Shown piece by piece: positions 1 to 9,722 of a stretch of 64,000 bases of DNA. The stretch is from Hermodice carunculata (taxonomy: Eukaryota; Annelida; Polychaeta; Eunicida; Amphinomidae): contig OZ026624.1 of assembly GCA_964020975.1 (NCBI GenBank), positions 32,407,850-32,471,849 on the forward strand, given 5' to 3'. The notes under the pieces are model-generated. The model was not told where the DNA came from. It ran no database searches and was given only the letters and a program-made list of their open reading frames with translations. Each line of letters opens with the position of its first letter. Within the stretch, counting starts at the first letter, position 1. The translations under genes and the position numbers were made by a program.

Positions 1-439
1 TACTTTCTACCAGGCTCCTCCGCTCAGACTAACGCCAAGGTTTTACTATGACAAGACAGCGCCACCTTTCAGCCATACATGCAGTGTCCAACTTCGTGTT
101 CAGTGTGAGTAAACACAATAATTGTTATCCAGCAATTTGCCCCCATTGGTATGTCGACATGATCTGATTACATCACATTGACAACACGGGTGATTTTGCA
201 GAGAGTTAAAGTTGACAAACATAAGTGTTCATGCTCATGTCCCGTTAAAACTCACTTTAGTAACTTTTGGATGGTTGAGTCGTGATATTTTGAATATATG
301 TTGCTCGTGATCCTTGTTTTAACTTGTAACCCAGTGGGAGTATTTAGCTATACGGTAATAAGTCAATACATGTGACACGACTAGTAAACCACTGAATTAG
401 GCATTATGGTGTTCGTGTAGGAAGCTCACATACCAATTC
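1..439. other. no recognisable feature
   Basis: AT-rich single-copy-looking sequence. I see no convincing exon, element end or tandem repeat in it. Confidence 0.4.
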
Positions 440-615
440 CTTTTACCTTTATTCATCATTTCTGGTCCTGTGTGTTCAATCTATCTGTCTGATGGTTTTC
501 CGAAATTTCATCGTTTGCATTGTCATATATGTGCAAGAAGCCCTAATATAGGCTTGTGAGCCTGTCGGCCAATTGTTTTTTCGTGGAATAAAATATGTTT
601 GACCAAGTCAATACA
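440..615 (+). mobile_element. LINE 3' tail fragment (CR1/L2-like)
   Basis: The end of this stretch, AATAAAATATGTTTGACCAA, closely matches the 3' end of the full-length LINE at 1943-7927 (AATAAAAATATGTTTAAACC). About 35 bases upstream sits a perfect hairpin at 550-563 (AGGCT, loop TGTG, AGCCT), in the same relative place as the AGGGC/GCCCT hairpin of the full-length copy. No ORF2 coding is visible upstream, so this is a 5'-truncated insertion or a related family. The assignment rests on the short tail only. Confidence 0.55.
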
Positions 616-1690
616 TTTTTATCTAGCCGTTTGAACATGAAACGCTTGACACTGAAACAATATTATGAAAGAAATTCCGTTCAAACATATACAAATGCAT
701 TGCTTTGACAGTAGCTTCTCCTTTTCGATCTTCCAATAGCCCATGTGCAAGAGTCCGAGAACAAAAGCTCGCGTGGCCAGATAATGACTCAATTCACAAG
801 TCATGCCCCAGTATCCGTGTCTGAAATTCTGCAAGATGGTACGTGTAGGTATCTTACAAAGAATTGTACCAAAGCCACGTAAAAATTGACAAATTGAGAC
901 CGTAAGCGTGAAGTTTCTTTTATAAATAAAATGTACATTCCTGCGAAAGTAATCATGTAACACATTGTAATTTGCGAAGTAATGTTTTGTTAAAGCTTTG
1001 AGTAATTGTGCACTCTCATTTATAGACTACAAGGTGTTTGTGTTTGATTTCTTTGTTCTTTCATTTCAAAATTAATCTGGACAAACCGTTGAAATCATTA
1101 TAAAAACAACGTTTCAATCCAGGTCTCAATACACAATTGTAACGAAAGTCCTTTACTTCAGATTTTCAAAATGATCAGAAGCATACACCCCAGGATCATG
1201 AAATGCCTTCTAATGAAGTAACAAGAACACCCACAAGACGAACATACGAGCACGAACTGAAAGATTGGTAATCAAGTTAAAAAAAAAAAAAAAAAAAAAC
1301 AAACAAACACAGGATCAATCAAGATTTAAAGATGAAAAAGATAAAAATTTTCCTCCTTTGTTTTGAAATGAAGCAGAATTTATGTGTTCATTCAGCAAAA
1401 CATCAATTAATAGGGCAACTATGGAAATAGAGCTGCTATGCAGTCAAGGTAATTGTTCAAAGCAAAGTTGTCTGTTAATTACCCCTCATGGAAATAATGC
1501 ACTTGATCATAACGACAACTTCAAAGTTGCTGTGTCAGCACACATGAAATGGCATTTTGGCTACTGTACAGAAAAGTTGGGAATTTCGTTTCCTGTTTTA
1601 TGATATAAAATAAACTTTTAATCTCAAGCAGAGATTTAAACATTCGTCTGTGATGCAGATGCTCTAAAATGAGGGGACAATTTCTAAAGG
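616..1690. other. unassigned; poly-A run and an unrecognised minus-strand ORF
   Basis: A 114-codon open frame lies on the minus strand at 619-963. It has no family resemblance I can name and its composition fits chance in AT-rich DNA. A pure A-run of about 20 bases at 1280-1299 may be the scar of a retroposed tail or a simple mononucleotide repeat. Nothing else is supportable. Confidence 0.3.
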
Positions 1691-1696
1691 ACAACT

Positions 1697-1905
1697 GCTG
1701 CCAGTAATAATATTATTATCGCTGCAAACCTGCTGTTGCTGCTGCTACTGCTTGCACTACAGATACTACGATTACCACTAATACTACTCCTCTGCTTCTG
1801 CTCCTTCTACTTGTACTACTGACCCGGGTACTGATAACACGGGTACCACTAACCGTGGTACTACCACTACCACTGCAACAACTGTTACTGCTGTTATGGT
1901 GATTA
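1697..1905 (+). repeat. imperfect trinucleotide (CTG/CTA/CCA) tract
   Basis: About 200 bases of interrupted three-base units on a pyrimidine-N-pyrimidine theme, such as CTGCTG, ACTACT and CCACTA. Open frames on both strands here are by-products of the three-base periodicity. Confidence 0.7.
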
Positions 1906-1927
1906 GTACAATGCCCAAGGATAAGTG

Positions 1928-1942
1928 AATTAAGCATATATA
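1928..1942 (+). repeat. 5' target-site duplication of the full-length LINE
   Basis: AATTAAGCATATATA here is repeated without mismatch at 7928-7942, exactly 6000 bases downstream. The first copy ends at the base where the 26-bp promoter-like monomers begin, and the second begins right after the LINE 3' end. This is what target-primed reverse transcription of a full-length LINE leaves behind. Confidence 0.9.
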
Positions 1943-1994
1943 ATAATGCGCATGCGTCACGCAGGACGATAATGCGCATGCGTCACGCAGGACG
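1943..1994 (+). promoter_or_regulatory. two 26-bp CpG-rich 5' monomers, putative internal promoter
   Basis: A 26-bp unit occurs twice in tandem with no differences (1943-1968 and 1969-1994). The first unit starts at the first base of the element. Each unit contains TGCGCATGCG, close to the NRF1 consensus YGCGCAYGCGCR, followed by CGTCAC, a CRE/ATF-like half-site. The unit is CpG-rich in an otherwise AT-rich region. LINEs need internal promoters at their 5' end, and mouse L1 builds its promoter from tandem monomers, so promoter function is a reasonable inference. Factor binding is not shown. Confidence 0.55.
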
Positions 1995-2297
1995 GAGCGT
2001 GACTTTTTCTGTCCAGCAAAATAATCAGTTTTTTGGAAGTAAAATGTAAGTCTTCTGGATTCTCTACCAGTCGGCGTGAAGTGCAATAGTGCAGGCTCCT
2101 GATGATGATCGCTCGGATTCAACTTCTGTGAGTTTTCTGACTTTTGTGGCATCCTTGTACATATGCCCTTATCCAACCGTCCAGCCTTGGGCATGCACTG
2201 AATGACTTTTGTATATAGACCTACGCAGGACATATATGCCCATTCATACTTCCATAGCCTGATTCTTCTGAACTCAATCTGATTCTTGCCATACACC

Positions 2298-3032
2298 ATG
2301 TCCAAAAAGCTAAACATAAACAGTGCTGAGCAGTTCGCTCAATTTCTGTCAAGTGCCCTTGAGAATGACGTTATTAAGAGCAAGATCTCTGATCTGTTAG
2401 TTGACAGATTAAAGGCAGCTGAGGACAAAATAGCAACACTGGAGCGTCGAGTTGAGGAGCTCGAATGGGCTTTAGATGACAGCGAGCAGTACTCCCGCCG
2501 AAACTGCTTACGGATTAAAAACAACTGGACAGAGACTGATCAAGAAAATACTGATTTGATGTGCAGGCAATTTTTCAAAGATTCCCTAGGAATTGAACTG
2601 AACGATCGGGATATCTGCAGATCCCATCGTATAGGCAGGCCTCAGCCGGAGTCCACTAGAGCTGTGATAATCCGCTTTGCCACCTATCGAGCTAGACAAA
2701 GAGTATATGCAAACCGTGCCAAGCTGAAGGGTCGCAGAGACATTTACATAAATGAGGACTTAACAAAAAAGCGCAATTCTCTCGCCTTCCAGGCCAGACA
2801 GTTAAAAAGAAGTGGCCACATTAAAGACACGTGGGTTGTTGACGGCAAAATATTTGTCAAAGACAATACAGATCGTCGCCTGGTGATTTCGCGCCCAGCT
2901 GATCTTGAAAAGCTCCAACCAGACGGTTCAACTGATGCCAGAGAGGATGATGCTGCACGTGACGTCCTGACGCACCCCACTCCGTCCAGAGTGATGCGAA
3001 GCATGTCTGTGTCCGATGTCTCTGCACAGTAA
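2298..3032 (+). CDS. LINE ORF1 protein, coiled coil plus RNA-binding-like domain (244 aa)
   Basis: The likely product is an RNA-binding chaperone that coats LINE RNA. The start is the ATG at 2298; the frame stays open a few codons upstream without another ATG. Residues about 35-66 form a heptad-rich coiled coil (LKAAEDKIATLERRVEELEW). It is followed at about 67 by RRNCLRI, then a basic segment with CRSHRIGRP and RAVIIRF, and INEDLTKKR near 151. This order, coiled coil then RRM-like and C-terminal basic part, is that of L1-ORF1-like proteins also found in many invertebrate CR1/L2 elements. The C-terminus is acidic and serine-rich. There is no zinc knuckle, PHD finger or esterase. It is complete, with a TAA stop. 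Confidence 0.8.
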   Translation: MSKKLNINSAEQFAQFLSSALENDVIKSKISDLLVDRLKAAEDKIATLERRVEELEWALDDSEQYSRRNCLRIKNNWTETDQENTDLMCRQFFKDSLGIELNDRDICRSHRIGRPQPESTRAVIIRFATYRARQRVYANRAKLKGRRDIYINEDLTKKRNSLAFQARQLKRSGHIKDTWVVDGKIFVKDNTDRRLVISRPADLEKLQPDGSTDAREDDAARDVLTHPTPSRVMRSMSVSDVSAQ

Positions 3033-3524
3033 CCGCGTTAGGTCTTCTACCTGACTATTGTGTCACACATTTTGTGATGGTTATGTCTTTTCTCACATTG
3101 TATTATCATTGTTTTTGTTGCATTTTTGCTTTTGACGGCGCTCCGTCTTATACTTGAATAGTGGAGCTCCATATTATACTTACTGTTGCTGTTGACAGAG
3201 ACGTACAAACGTCAGACACATTTTCCATTTTTTGTAAATTTTCTGTATTATAGTCAGAGACGCTGAATGTGCTGCTCCATTTACTAGTGGCAAATATGAC
3301 TGGCGCGAATCTCACAAAAAAAAAGCCAACTTCTCTTTCAGATTTATTGGTAAACACAAGTGACCTTATATACTCTGTTCACACCTGATTTAGTCTGCTT
3401 GACCGCACAATGTGTGCAACAAGGTGATAGTGACACTGCTCTTGTTCCAGGTCAAGGAGCGCATAACCCTACCGCTCTCTGCTTTTTTTGTACCGCCGAG
3501 AAATGAGTCGCCGGATTGCGGGCA
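3033..3524 (+). other. inter-ORF spacer of the LINE
   Basis: 492 bases between the ORF1 stop and the first ATG of ORF2. I see no ORF and no conserved motif. The spacing is too long for a simple stop-restart on overlapping codons, so ORF2 translation probably depends on reinitiation, an internal entry site or a separate RNA. A functional role for the spacer is inference only. Confidence 0.5.
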
Positions 3525-6500
3525 ATGATTCTCCATGATACACACAGCAGTCAGTATACTGGTACGCCGCTTTTTAGAGAACATTTTCTGGACTATATGT
3601 TTCCCCCTTTTTGTCCGTTCATTTTGTTTACTATACAACTTTATGTTATGTGTTTTGTGTTTCTGTGCCTATCAATTTATAACAGGCTATCAGATTTTGA
3701 ATTCGTCCTATTCGTGTTCCACGCATACCATACCCAGAGCTTCGTTACCGAACGCACTACCTTGCATCTGCCTAACTGCCTGTCCTTATTATTTATGTAT
3801 CTAAACATCACACTAAGTGCTGTTTGGTCTGTTATGTCATTCGTTATGACCTCATGTTTTATGAATATTATATGTTTTGTGGTTGGCGCAACCAATATCT
3901 ATGTACCACTCATAATTTGTATAATCTACTACTCTCACATTTTTTTATCTGGCAATTATGTTATATTGTATAATGCCTCGTCAACAGAACCTTACCTTTT
4001 GATTTACCATCGGTTACTGATAATTGTAAAAGGTTCTCTATTATACTTTAACAGTTTTGACATTACCTGGGTATATAAACTGAATATTATAATGTATGCA
4101 TTCCGAGCCCTACTCTACTTTGTACTCAAATGCTTGCTAAACGTTATAGGTAAATATTTATTTCCCCTTTATTGCGTCACAACTACGTATACAAATTCTA
4201 TGTTCTGCGAAATTGGAGCTCCATTGCAAACTTTGGGGTTGATGTACGCACTTTTATATATCATTCTACCCCTGGTATTCCTGAATATGTGTATTTTTAC
4301 AAAGGGACACATATTTTTGTCAGGTTTTATGCTGTATATTATTTCTCACAGACTCTCACGCAATATAGAGTATATACTTACAGTTAGTCCCTTACTTATG
4401 CTCCTAGCAGGTGATATTGCAATTAACCCTGGCCCGACTCAACACTTTTGCGATATTTCCTTATGTCATTCAAATATTCGAAGTCTTTCCCAAGATAAAC
4501 TGATGTCAATTCGAGCCAATTTGGTCCCAGATTTCGACATAATTTCTCTTTCTGAAACCTTTCTTTCCTCAAATTCCGCTTCTGAAAATTTCCGTATCCC
4601 GGGCTATCATGATGTTATTCGACGTGATCGCCCACATGCAGGTGGTGGTGTCGCAGTTTATGTCTCCAAGGCATTGTTTGCAATTCAACGAATGGATCTA
4701 GAAGTAGCCGATTTGGAACTTCTATGGTGTGAGGTTAGGCTTAATAACAATAAATTTCTTCTTGGTGTGGTTTATAGACCTCCAAATTCTTCTGTTGAGT
4801 TTTGGGAAAAACTCCAGGAGAGCTTTGACTTGGCAAAAAGTACGGGCATCAAAAATATCATTCTAACTGGCGATTTAAATTCCGATTGGAGCACTCAGTC
4901 GGGTCAAAAGCTTGAATTATTTATCCGCATTAATCTCCTCTCACGTCATGTGAACGAGCCAACTCGTATCACCGACCAGTCTGCAACTTGTCTTGATCAG
5001 ATCATCTCAAATGTTCCCTCCTATATTAACGAAGTATCTGTACTTCCACCCTTATCTAATTGTGATCACTGTGTTGTTGGTGCCAACTTATTGTTCCGCA
5101 GAAAGAAAGAACCTGCTTACAAAAGAAAAATTTGGCAGTATGAAAAGGCCGATTACAATGCTTTCAGAAATTATCTCCATGGGCTAGACTGGTCACCTTG
5201 CTTTATCTCCAACGATATAAACTCGTGTTGTGTTTCGTGGTCCCAACTTTTCCTCGAGGCAGCAGCTCATTGTATTCCTAATAAGTTAATTGAGGTAAGA
5301 CCTTGTGACCTACCATGGTACTCTTCCCGACTTCGATCACTAAAACGCCAGGTCCAACGTCAGTATGACAAAGCTAAAAGTAGAAATTATGAAAATAATG
5401 AATGGGCCTCGTTTTGTCGTATGCGTAATACTTACCAAGAGAAACTCAAAGCGGCAGAAGATGAGTATAACAATAAGCTTCGAGCTGATTTGATAAACCC
5501 TTCTCGGAGGGATAAATGCTGGTGGCGTACGGTAAAGTACTTTTTAAACAGAAATCACGTACACTCAGTTCCTTCCCTTGTACACGAAGATCAGCATATC
5601 TCTGATGACCTCGCTAAAGCTGAAATTTTTAATTCCTTCTTTCTGAAACAGTGCCAGGTTGATTCTTCGACAGCTAGCTTGCCAGACCTATCCAATATTC
5701 CTGATTTTAGGCTTGATTCATTAACTATAATGGAATCAGAGGTTCTTGAAACACTTCTTAATTTGGACACTACTAAGGCTTCCGGTCCTGATGGTATCAG
5801 TGCGCGACTTTTGAAGGAAGCTGCCCCTGCCATAGCGCCACAACTTACTAAATTGTTCAATTTATCACTAGAGAATAAAGAATTTCCAGCTCTTTGGAAA
5901 AAAGCAAATGTTTCTCCTCTACATAAAAAAGGTCCGGATAATATATGTAACAATTACAGGCCTGTCTCCTTACTAAGCTGCACTGGTAAAGTTTTTGAAA
6001 AAATAGTGTTCAAACATGTATTTAATTTTTTCCGTGATAATCTAGTCATTTCGGCCCATCAATCTGGCTTTATGCCTAATGATTCCACTGTAAACCAACT
6101 CTTATTTCTATATCATGAACTATGTCTCACTATCGACAATCACAAGGAAGTTCGCATTAATTTTCTGGATATTAGCAAGGCATTCAATAAGGTTTGGCAC
6201 TCTGGTCTACTATTCAAATTGCGTAAAAATGGGATTTCCGGTAATTTACTTGATTGGTTCTGTGATTATTTAAGTAATCGATGTCAACGAGTCGTCTTGA
6301 AGGGACAGTCCTCTAGCTGGGGAAAAATTTGTGCAGGTGTTCCACAAGGCAGCGTACTCGGACCACTCTTATTTCTGATCTACATTAATGATATTGTGGA
6401 TCTGGTTAAATGTAAAATTAAACTCTTTGCAGATGACACTACCCTCTACTTGGATATTGAAGACCCAGCTGAGGCTGCTGAAACTATTAACTCCGATCTA

Positions 6501-7610
6501 TCTGCCATAAATCAGTGGTCACATGACTGGCTGGTTACAATCAACGCATCCAAAACTGATTCTATGCTTGTTTCTCGCAAAACTAATTCTCCCATCCATC
6601 CACCTATCTATTTTCAAGATCATGTCCTACAAGATGTCCAACAGCACAAACATCTTGGTGTCACATTACGTTCAGATCTTCGATGGACTGATCACATAAC
6701 GGAAATTACTAACAAATCTATCAAATTAGTAAATATTATGAAGAGTTTAAAGTTTACTTTGGATAGAACAACTCTAGAAACCATCTATATGTCTTTCGTA
6801 AGACCCATTCTTGAATATAGCAGCCAAGTGTGGGGTGGTTGTACAGTGTCCGAGGAGGTTAAACTTGAAAATGTTCAGTTAGAGGCCGCCCGCGTTGTCA
6901 CAGGTGCAATGCGAGGGACCAGCAGCGCCAAATTATACGAGGAAACGGGATGGCATACCCTGGCAAAACGGCGCGAATTGTCTAATCTATCACTAATGTA
7001 TAAAATGGTGAACAACCTTGCCCCAGATATGCTGTGCTCCCTAATTCCCTCGGTTCCGGATCCTCACTTACAAGCTCCCAATACCCGTCAAAAATTTGAT
7101 CTTCCACGTTTCAGGGCCCGCACCGTCCTCTTCGACAAATCCTTCTTTCCTTCCACAGTGAGACTATGGAACGAGTTACCTGTAGACATACGAAAATCTC
7201 CTTCTATTTCAGTATTTAAATCTAAAATATCACATCCTGTAGAGAGATCATTGGCATTTGACGAATTGTCTGATTTTGGTGACAGATTCAATGCTATTCA
7301 ACATACCCGCTTACGTTTAGGTGCTAACCAGTTAAATTCATATTTATGCAAGATTGGTGTTAAAGATTCGGCGACATGTCAATGCGGCTTAGCCTCTGAA
7401 GATGTGTGGCATTACTTTTTTTCCTGTCCTTTATTTACTGTCTTCCGTTCCAAATTACACACGGAAATAGCGAAATATGCACCCTTCACATTGCAAACAG
7501 TGTTATATGGTTCTCCCATCTGTTCTCTTCCCGACAATTTCAAAATATTTGCAGCAGTCCATGAATATATAGCCAGCAGTGGACGCTTTAAGCGTGCAGG
7601 TATTGGTTGA
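3525..7610 (+). CDS. LINE ORF2 polyprotein: multi-TM leader, 2A-like site, AP endonuclease, reverse transcriptase (1361 aa)
   Basis: The first ATG is at 3525. Residues 1-295 are a leader with about seven or eight hydrophobic segments. GDIAINPGP at 296-304 matches the 2A ribosome-skipping pattern D-[VI]-E-x-NPGP except for A instead of E. The AP endonuclease follows: NIRSL near 316, SETF at 343, YRPPN, TGDLN near 448 and NCDH near 512. The RT has KANVSPLHKKG, NNYRPVSLL, FLDISKAFNKVWH (catalytic D882; the second D of the usual KAFD is N), GVPQGSVLGPLLF and FADDT (D970, D971). The C-terminal CQC...H...C cluster near 1285-1302 is typical of CR1-like RTs. Skipping at G303/P304 would release the leader and a 1058-aa EN-RT, which is the normal CR1 ORF2 size. 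It is uninterrupted. Confidence 0.85.
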   Translation: MILHDTHSSQYTGTPLFREHFLDYMFPPFCPFILFTIQLYVMCFVFLCLSIYNRLSDFEFVLFVFHAYHTQSFVTERTTLHLPNCLSLLFMYLNITLSAVWSVMSFVMTSCFMNIICFVVGATNIYVPLIICIIYYSHIFLSGNYVILYNASSTEPYLLIYHRLLIIVKGSLLYFNSFDITWVYKLNIIMYAFRALLYFVLKCLLNVIGKYLFPLYCVTTTYTNSMFCEIGAPLQTLGLMYALLYIILPLVFLNMCIFTKGHIFLSGFMLYIISHRLSRNIEYILTVSPLLMLLAGDIAINPGPTQHFCDISLCHSNIRSLSQDKLMSIRANLVPDFDIISLSETFLSSNSASENFRIPGYHDVIRRDRPHAGGGVAVYVSKALFAIQRMDLEVADLELLWCEVRLNNNKFLLGVVYRPPNSSVEFWEKLQESFDLAKSTGIKNIILTGDLNSDWSTQSGQKLELFIRINLLSRHVNEPTRITDQSATCLDQIISNVPSYINEVSVLPPLSNCDHCVVGANLLFRRKKEPAYKRKIWQYEKADYNAFRNYLHGLDWSPCFISNDINSCCVSWSQLFLEAAAHCIPNKLIEVRPCDLPWYSSRLRSLKRQVQRQYDKAKSRNYENNEWASFCRMRNTYQEKLKAAEDEYNNKLRADLINPSRRDKCWWRTVKYFLNRNHVHSVPSLVHEDQHISDDLAKAEIFNSFFLKQCQVDSSTASLPDLSNIPDFRLDSLTIMESEVLETLLNLDTTKASGPDGISARLLKEAAPAIAPQLTKLFNLSLENKEFPALWKKANVSPLHKKGPDNICNNYRPVSLLSCTGKVFEKIVFKHVFNFFRDNLVISAHQSGFMPNDSTVNQLLFLYHELCLTIDNHKEVRINFLDISKAFNKVWHSGLLFKLRKNGISGNLLDWFCDYLSNRCQRVVLKGQSSSWGKICAGVPQGSVLGPLLFLIYINDIVDLVKCKIKLFADDTTLYLDIEDPAEAAETINSDLSAINQWSHDWLVTINASKTDSMLVSRKTNSPIHPPIYFQDHVLQDVQQHKHLGVTLRSDLRWTDHITEITNKSIKLVNIMKSLKFTLDRTTLETIYMSFVRPILEYSSQVWGGCTVSEEVKLENVQLEAARVVTGAMRGTSSAKLYEETGWHTLAKRRELSNLSLMYKMVNNLAPDMLCSLIPSVPDPHLQAPNTRQKFDLPRFRARTVLFDKSFFPSTVRLWNELPVDIRKSPSISVFKSKISHPVERSLAFDELSDFGDRFNAIQHTRLRLGANQLNSYLCKIGVKDSATCQCGLASEDVWHYFFSCPLFTVFRSKLHTEIAKYAPFTLQTVLYGSPICSLPDNFKIFAAVHEYIASSGRFKRAGIG

Positions 7611-7927
7611 CTCATACATTGTTTATATCTATGCAAGGTAGGGTTGTACCCTCCTCACAACAGGGCATGGTTATCATATCATTTATCTGGGTCATTGGTA
7701 TGGAACACGACAATCCTGTTACAGTACATGGAGAACTGTAATGTTCTGTCTGTCTCGTCATAGTTTCGTCTTCTTGTTTACGTTACTGTGTGTTTGGTTC
7801 CGTCCTGTTCTTGCGTCTTCCTTCTGCGAGAGAGATTCATATAGGGCCGAGCCCTCTTTCTCAATCGCGACATTGCTATCAAATGTACTTCAATGAGTTT
7901 GTTGCAAAATAAAAATATGTTTAAACC
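7611..7927 (+). promoter_or_regulatory. LINE 3' UTR with terminal hairpin and polyadenylation signal
   Basis: The 317-bp 3' UTR contains a hairpin at 7843-7855 (AGGGC, loop CGA, GCCCT) about 70 bases from the end, then CAAAATAAAAATATG, which includes AATAAA, and ends in GTTTAAACC. In the related eel UnaL2 element a 3' stem-loop is what the reverse transcriptase recognises; a similar role here is inferred. The same tail appears, diverged, at about 0.6, 11.1, 16.3 and 16.8 kb. Confidence 0.6.
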
Positions 7928-7933
7928 AATTAA

Positions 7934-7942
<9 letters not shown>
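7928..7942 (+). repeat. 3' target-site duplication of the full-length LINE
   Basis: Identical to 1928-1942 over 15 bases. Its right part runs into the (TA)n array that follows. Confidence 0.9.
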
Positions 7943-8021
<79 letters not shown>

Positions 8022-8064
8022 ATGTATATATGTATATATATATATATACACATATATATATGTA
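7936..8064 (+). repeat. (TA)n microsatellite
   Basis: A nearly pure AT dinucleotide run to about 8011, then TATG-interrupted units. Open frames across it encode only Tyr-Ile repeats and are not genes. The LINE appears to have inserted at, or been followed by expansion of, the TA tract at its target site. Confidence 0.9.
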
Positions 8065-9230
8065 TAATATGCATAGGTTAATAGGTATAAGAATGGTACT
8101 GGCGTAACTATAATTATAATATGGATGTTATACTGTCAGTACTATTGTTTCTGTCTCAGGTGCCCATTTCCATTGGTGTGGTGCGCAGGTTTGCTGGCTA
8201 TCTGACAGCACCTCATCTGTTAGCACTTCGCATGATACTCTTAATGTTCACGTTGTTCAAAGTTGTTGTTGACGCTGTCATGTTTCACGGTTGAACAGAT
8301 GGGTCTTGTGTCCTAGAAAAGTCGGTCTATCAAGTTTTATGAGAGATAGATTTGGTAGCTGAAAATTCTAAGTGCCGTGTGTAAGAATTGAGTGAATATT
8401 GCAAAGCTGAATTTGAGGGTTTGAAAGTGTTTGTGCTGTCCTCATCTTTTTGATGTTGACCATTATTGTCTTTGCGTATTTTGATTAGGGTTACCAGTTT
8501 TGTGTGTGTCTGGGGACTTATGAGAAAGATGTTAATTGAATATTTTTTAAAAAATTTGTTTCTTAGTGGTTAAAGTAAAATGGGCATAACGAGGTTTGTT
8601 TGGGCCCTACAACGAAAGGGCTCTAGATACCATTTTTCTCCACCATATGGGAAGATTGCTCAAAGGGACACTTCATGTATACAATGTATTTTTAATTTTC
8701 ACTGGTCATGACACTTCATTATTTATTGCTCATTAGAACTGAAGATTCTTGATAAACCCTTTTTTATTTACAACACGTCCGAAACCTGGACTCTCACTGC
8801 AAGTATTCAGCGAATGAAAGTTAAACTCCTCACTATTATCGAAAGGGAGTTGAACGGCAACTCATTCACCTGAGCTGAGAAATCTGAGAAATACCACTGA
8901 CTGTGTGTGATTTCTTATCCGGTACACTGCTTCTAACATAACTTCAACTACTACAGCTCGGATATTACTACTACTATCGTATGTGCGAGATAAACTTCAG
9001 TGAACACAGACATCAATGGAAGATCCTGCAAACTTTGCCAACTTTCAATCAAATTTATGTCTCGTAATTGGTCAAGCTCTTCAAAATTTATATGTGTTAA
9101 GTAACCAGCTTTCCTGACAATTGATAAACTTTCTATTTAACATTTCCACGTGAATTATTGATTTGGTTTCTCTGCCCAATTTGTTAACCTTTTGTTACGG
9201 ATCCAATACGTTTATTTGTTCAATCATCCA
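8065..9230. other. no recognisable feature
   Basis: About 1.2 kb without a supportable exon, element end or tandem repeat. Confidence 0.4.
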
Positions 9231-9239
9231 GCCAGAAGT

Positions 9240-9395
9240 GTCTGTACTTATACTATTGCACATGTTTATTTTGTATCTTGAGTTTTCATGGCCGAGGGTC
9301 ATATAAGCCCATCAAGGCTTCTACCCTCAAATTTCATTTGCTGTATAGTTTGAATGATGTATTTATGAAAATAAACTTCAACTTCAACTTCAACC
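9240..9395 (+). mobile_element. LINE 3' tail with (ACTTCA)n end
   Basis: A hairpin at 9305-9320 (AAGCC, loop CATCAA, GGCTT) preceded by TCATAT lies about 45 bases before AAATAAACTTCAACTTCAAC. The stretch ends in a three-fold ACTTCA repeat. Hairpin, AATAAA and a short tandem 3' repeat are the signature of CR1/L2-type 3' ends. No coding part is present, so it is a heavily 5'-truncated copy of a family distinct from the one at 1943. Confidence 0.5.
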
Positions 9396-9515
9396 CTTGC
9401 AGAACTTCAGCCAGAATCACTGGAGCATGACTGGTGTATTTCGTGCATTATCTGCCCATAAAAGTTGATGTTCCAGGATTCTCGTACATGGTCTAAACTA
9501 TTAGTGGTATTATTT

Positions 9516-9543
9516 CTACTGTTACTACCACTACTACTACTGT

Positions 9544-9589
<46 letters not shown>

Positions 9590-9722
9590 GCTACTGCCAC
9601 TACCAATACTACTACTGCTGCTGCTACTCTTGCTGCTACTACCACTCTTACCACTGTTAGTACCGTTACTTCTACTAACAATACGACAATACTACTACTG
9701 CTACTACTACTACGACTACTAG
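9516..9722 (+). repeat. (ACT/CTG)n trinucleotide microsatellite
   Basis: About 200 bases of ACT units interspersed with CTG and CCA units. The poly-Leu and poly-Val open frames on the two strands are artefacts of the repeat. Confidence 0.9.

Larger units (their letters stand above)
1943..7927 (+). mobile_element. full-length CR1/L2-group LINE, apparently intact
   Basis: A 5985-bp non-LTR retrotransposon bounded by perfect 15-bp target-site duplications (1928-1942 and 7928-7942). Parts in order: two 26-bp monomers (1943-1994), a 5' leader, ORF1 (2298-3032), a 490-bp spacer, ORF2 with AP endonuclease and reverse transcriptase (3525-7610), and a 317-bp 3' UTR with a hairpin and AATAAA. Both ORFs lack internal stops. 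An intact body and perfect duplications mean a recent insertion, possibly still mobile. The clade call rests on the AP endonuclease, the RT block order, the C-terminal motif SFFPSTVRLWNELP and the lack of a long poly-A tail; L2, Crack and CR1 cannot be separated by eye. Confidence 0.9.

Noticed and set aside
3516-3524. Non-ATG start of LINE ORF2 at 3516
   Set aside because: TTG at 3516 is not needed because ATG at 3525 is in frame three codons later. Likewise TTG at 2286 for ORF1, where ATG at 2298 is preferred.
7893-8081. Long Tyr-Ile open frames on both strands
   Set aside because: Pure by-product of the (TA)n microsatellite; the same holds for similar frames at 14.3-15.5 and 52.5-52.7 kb.
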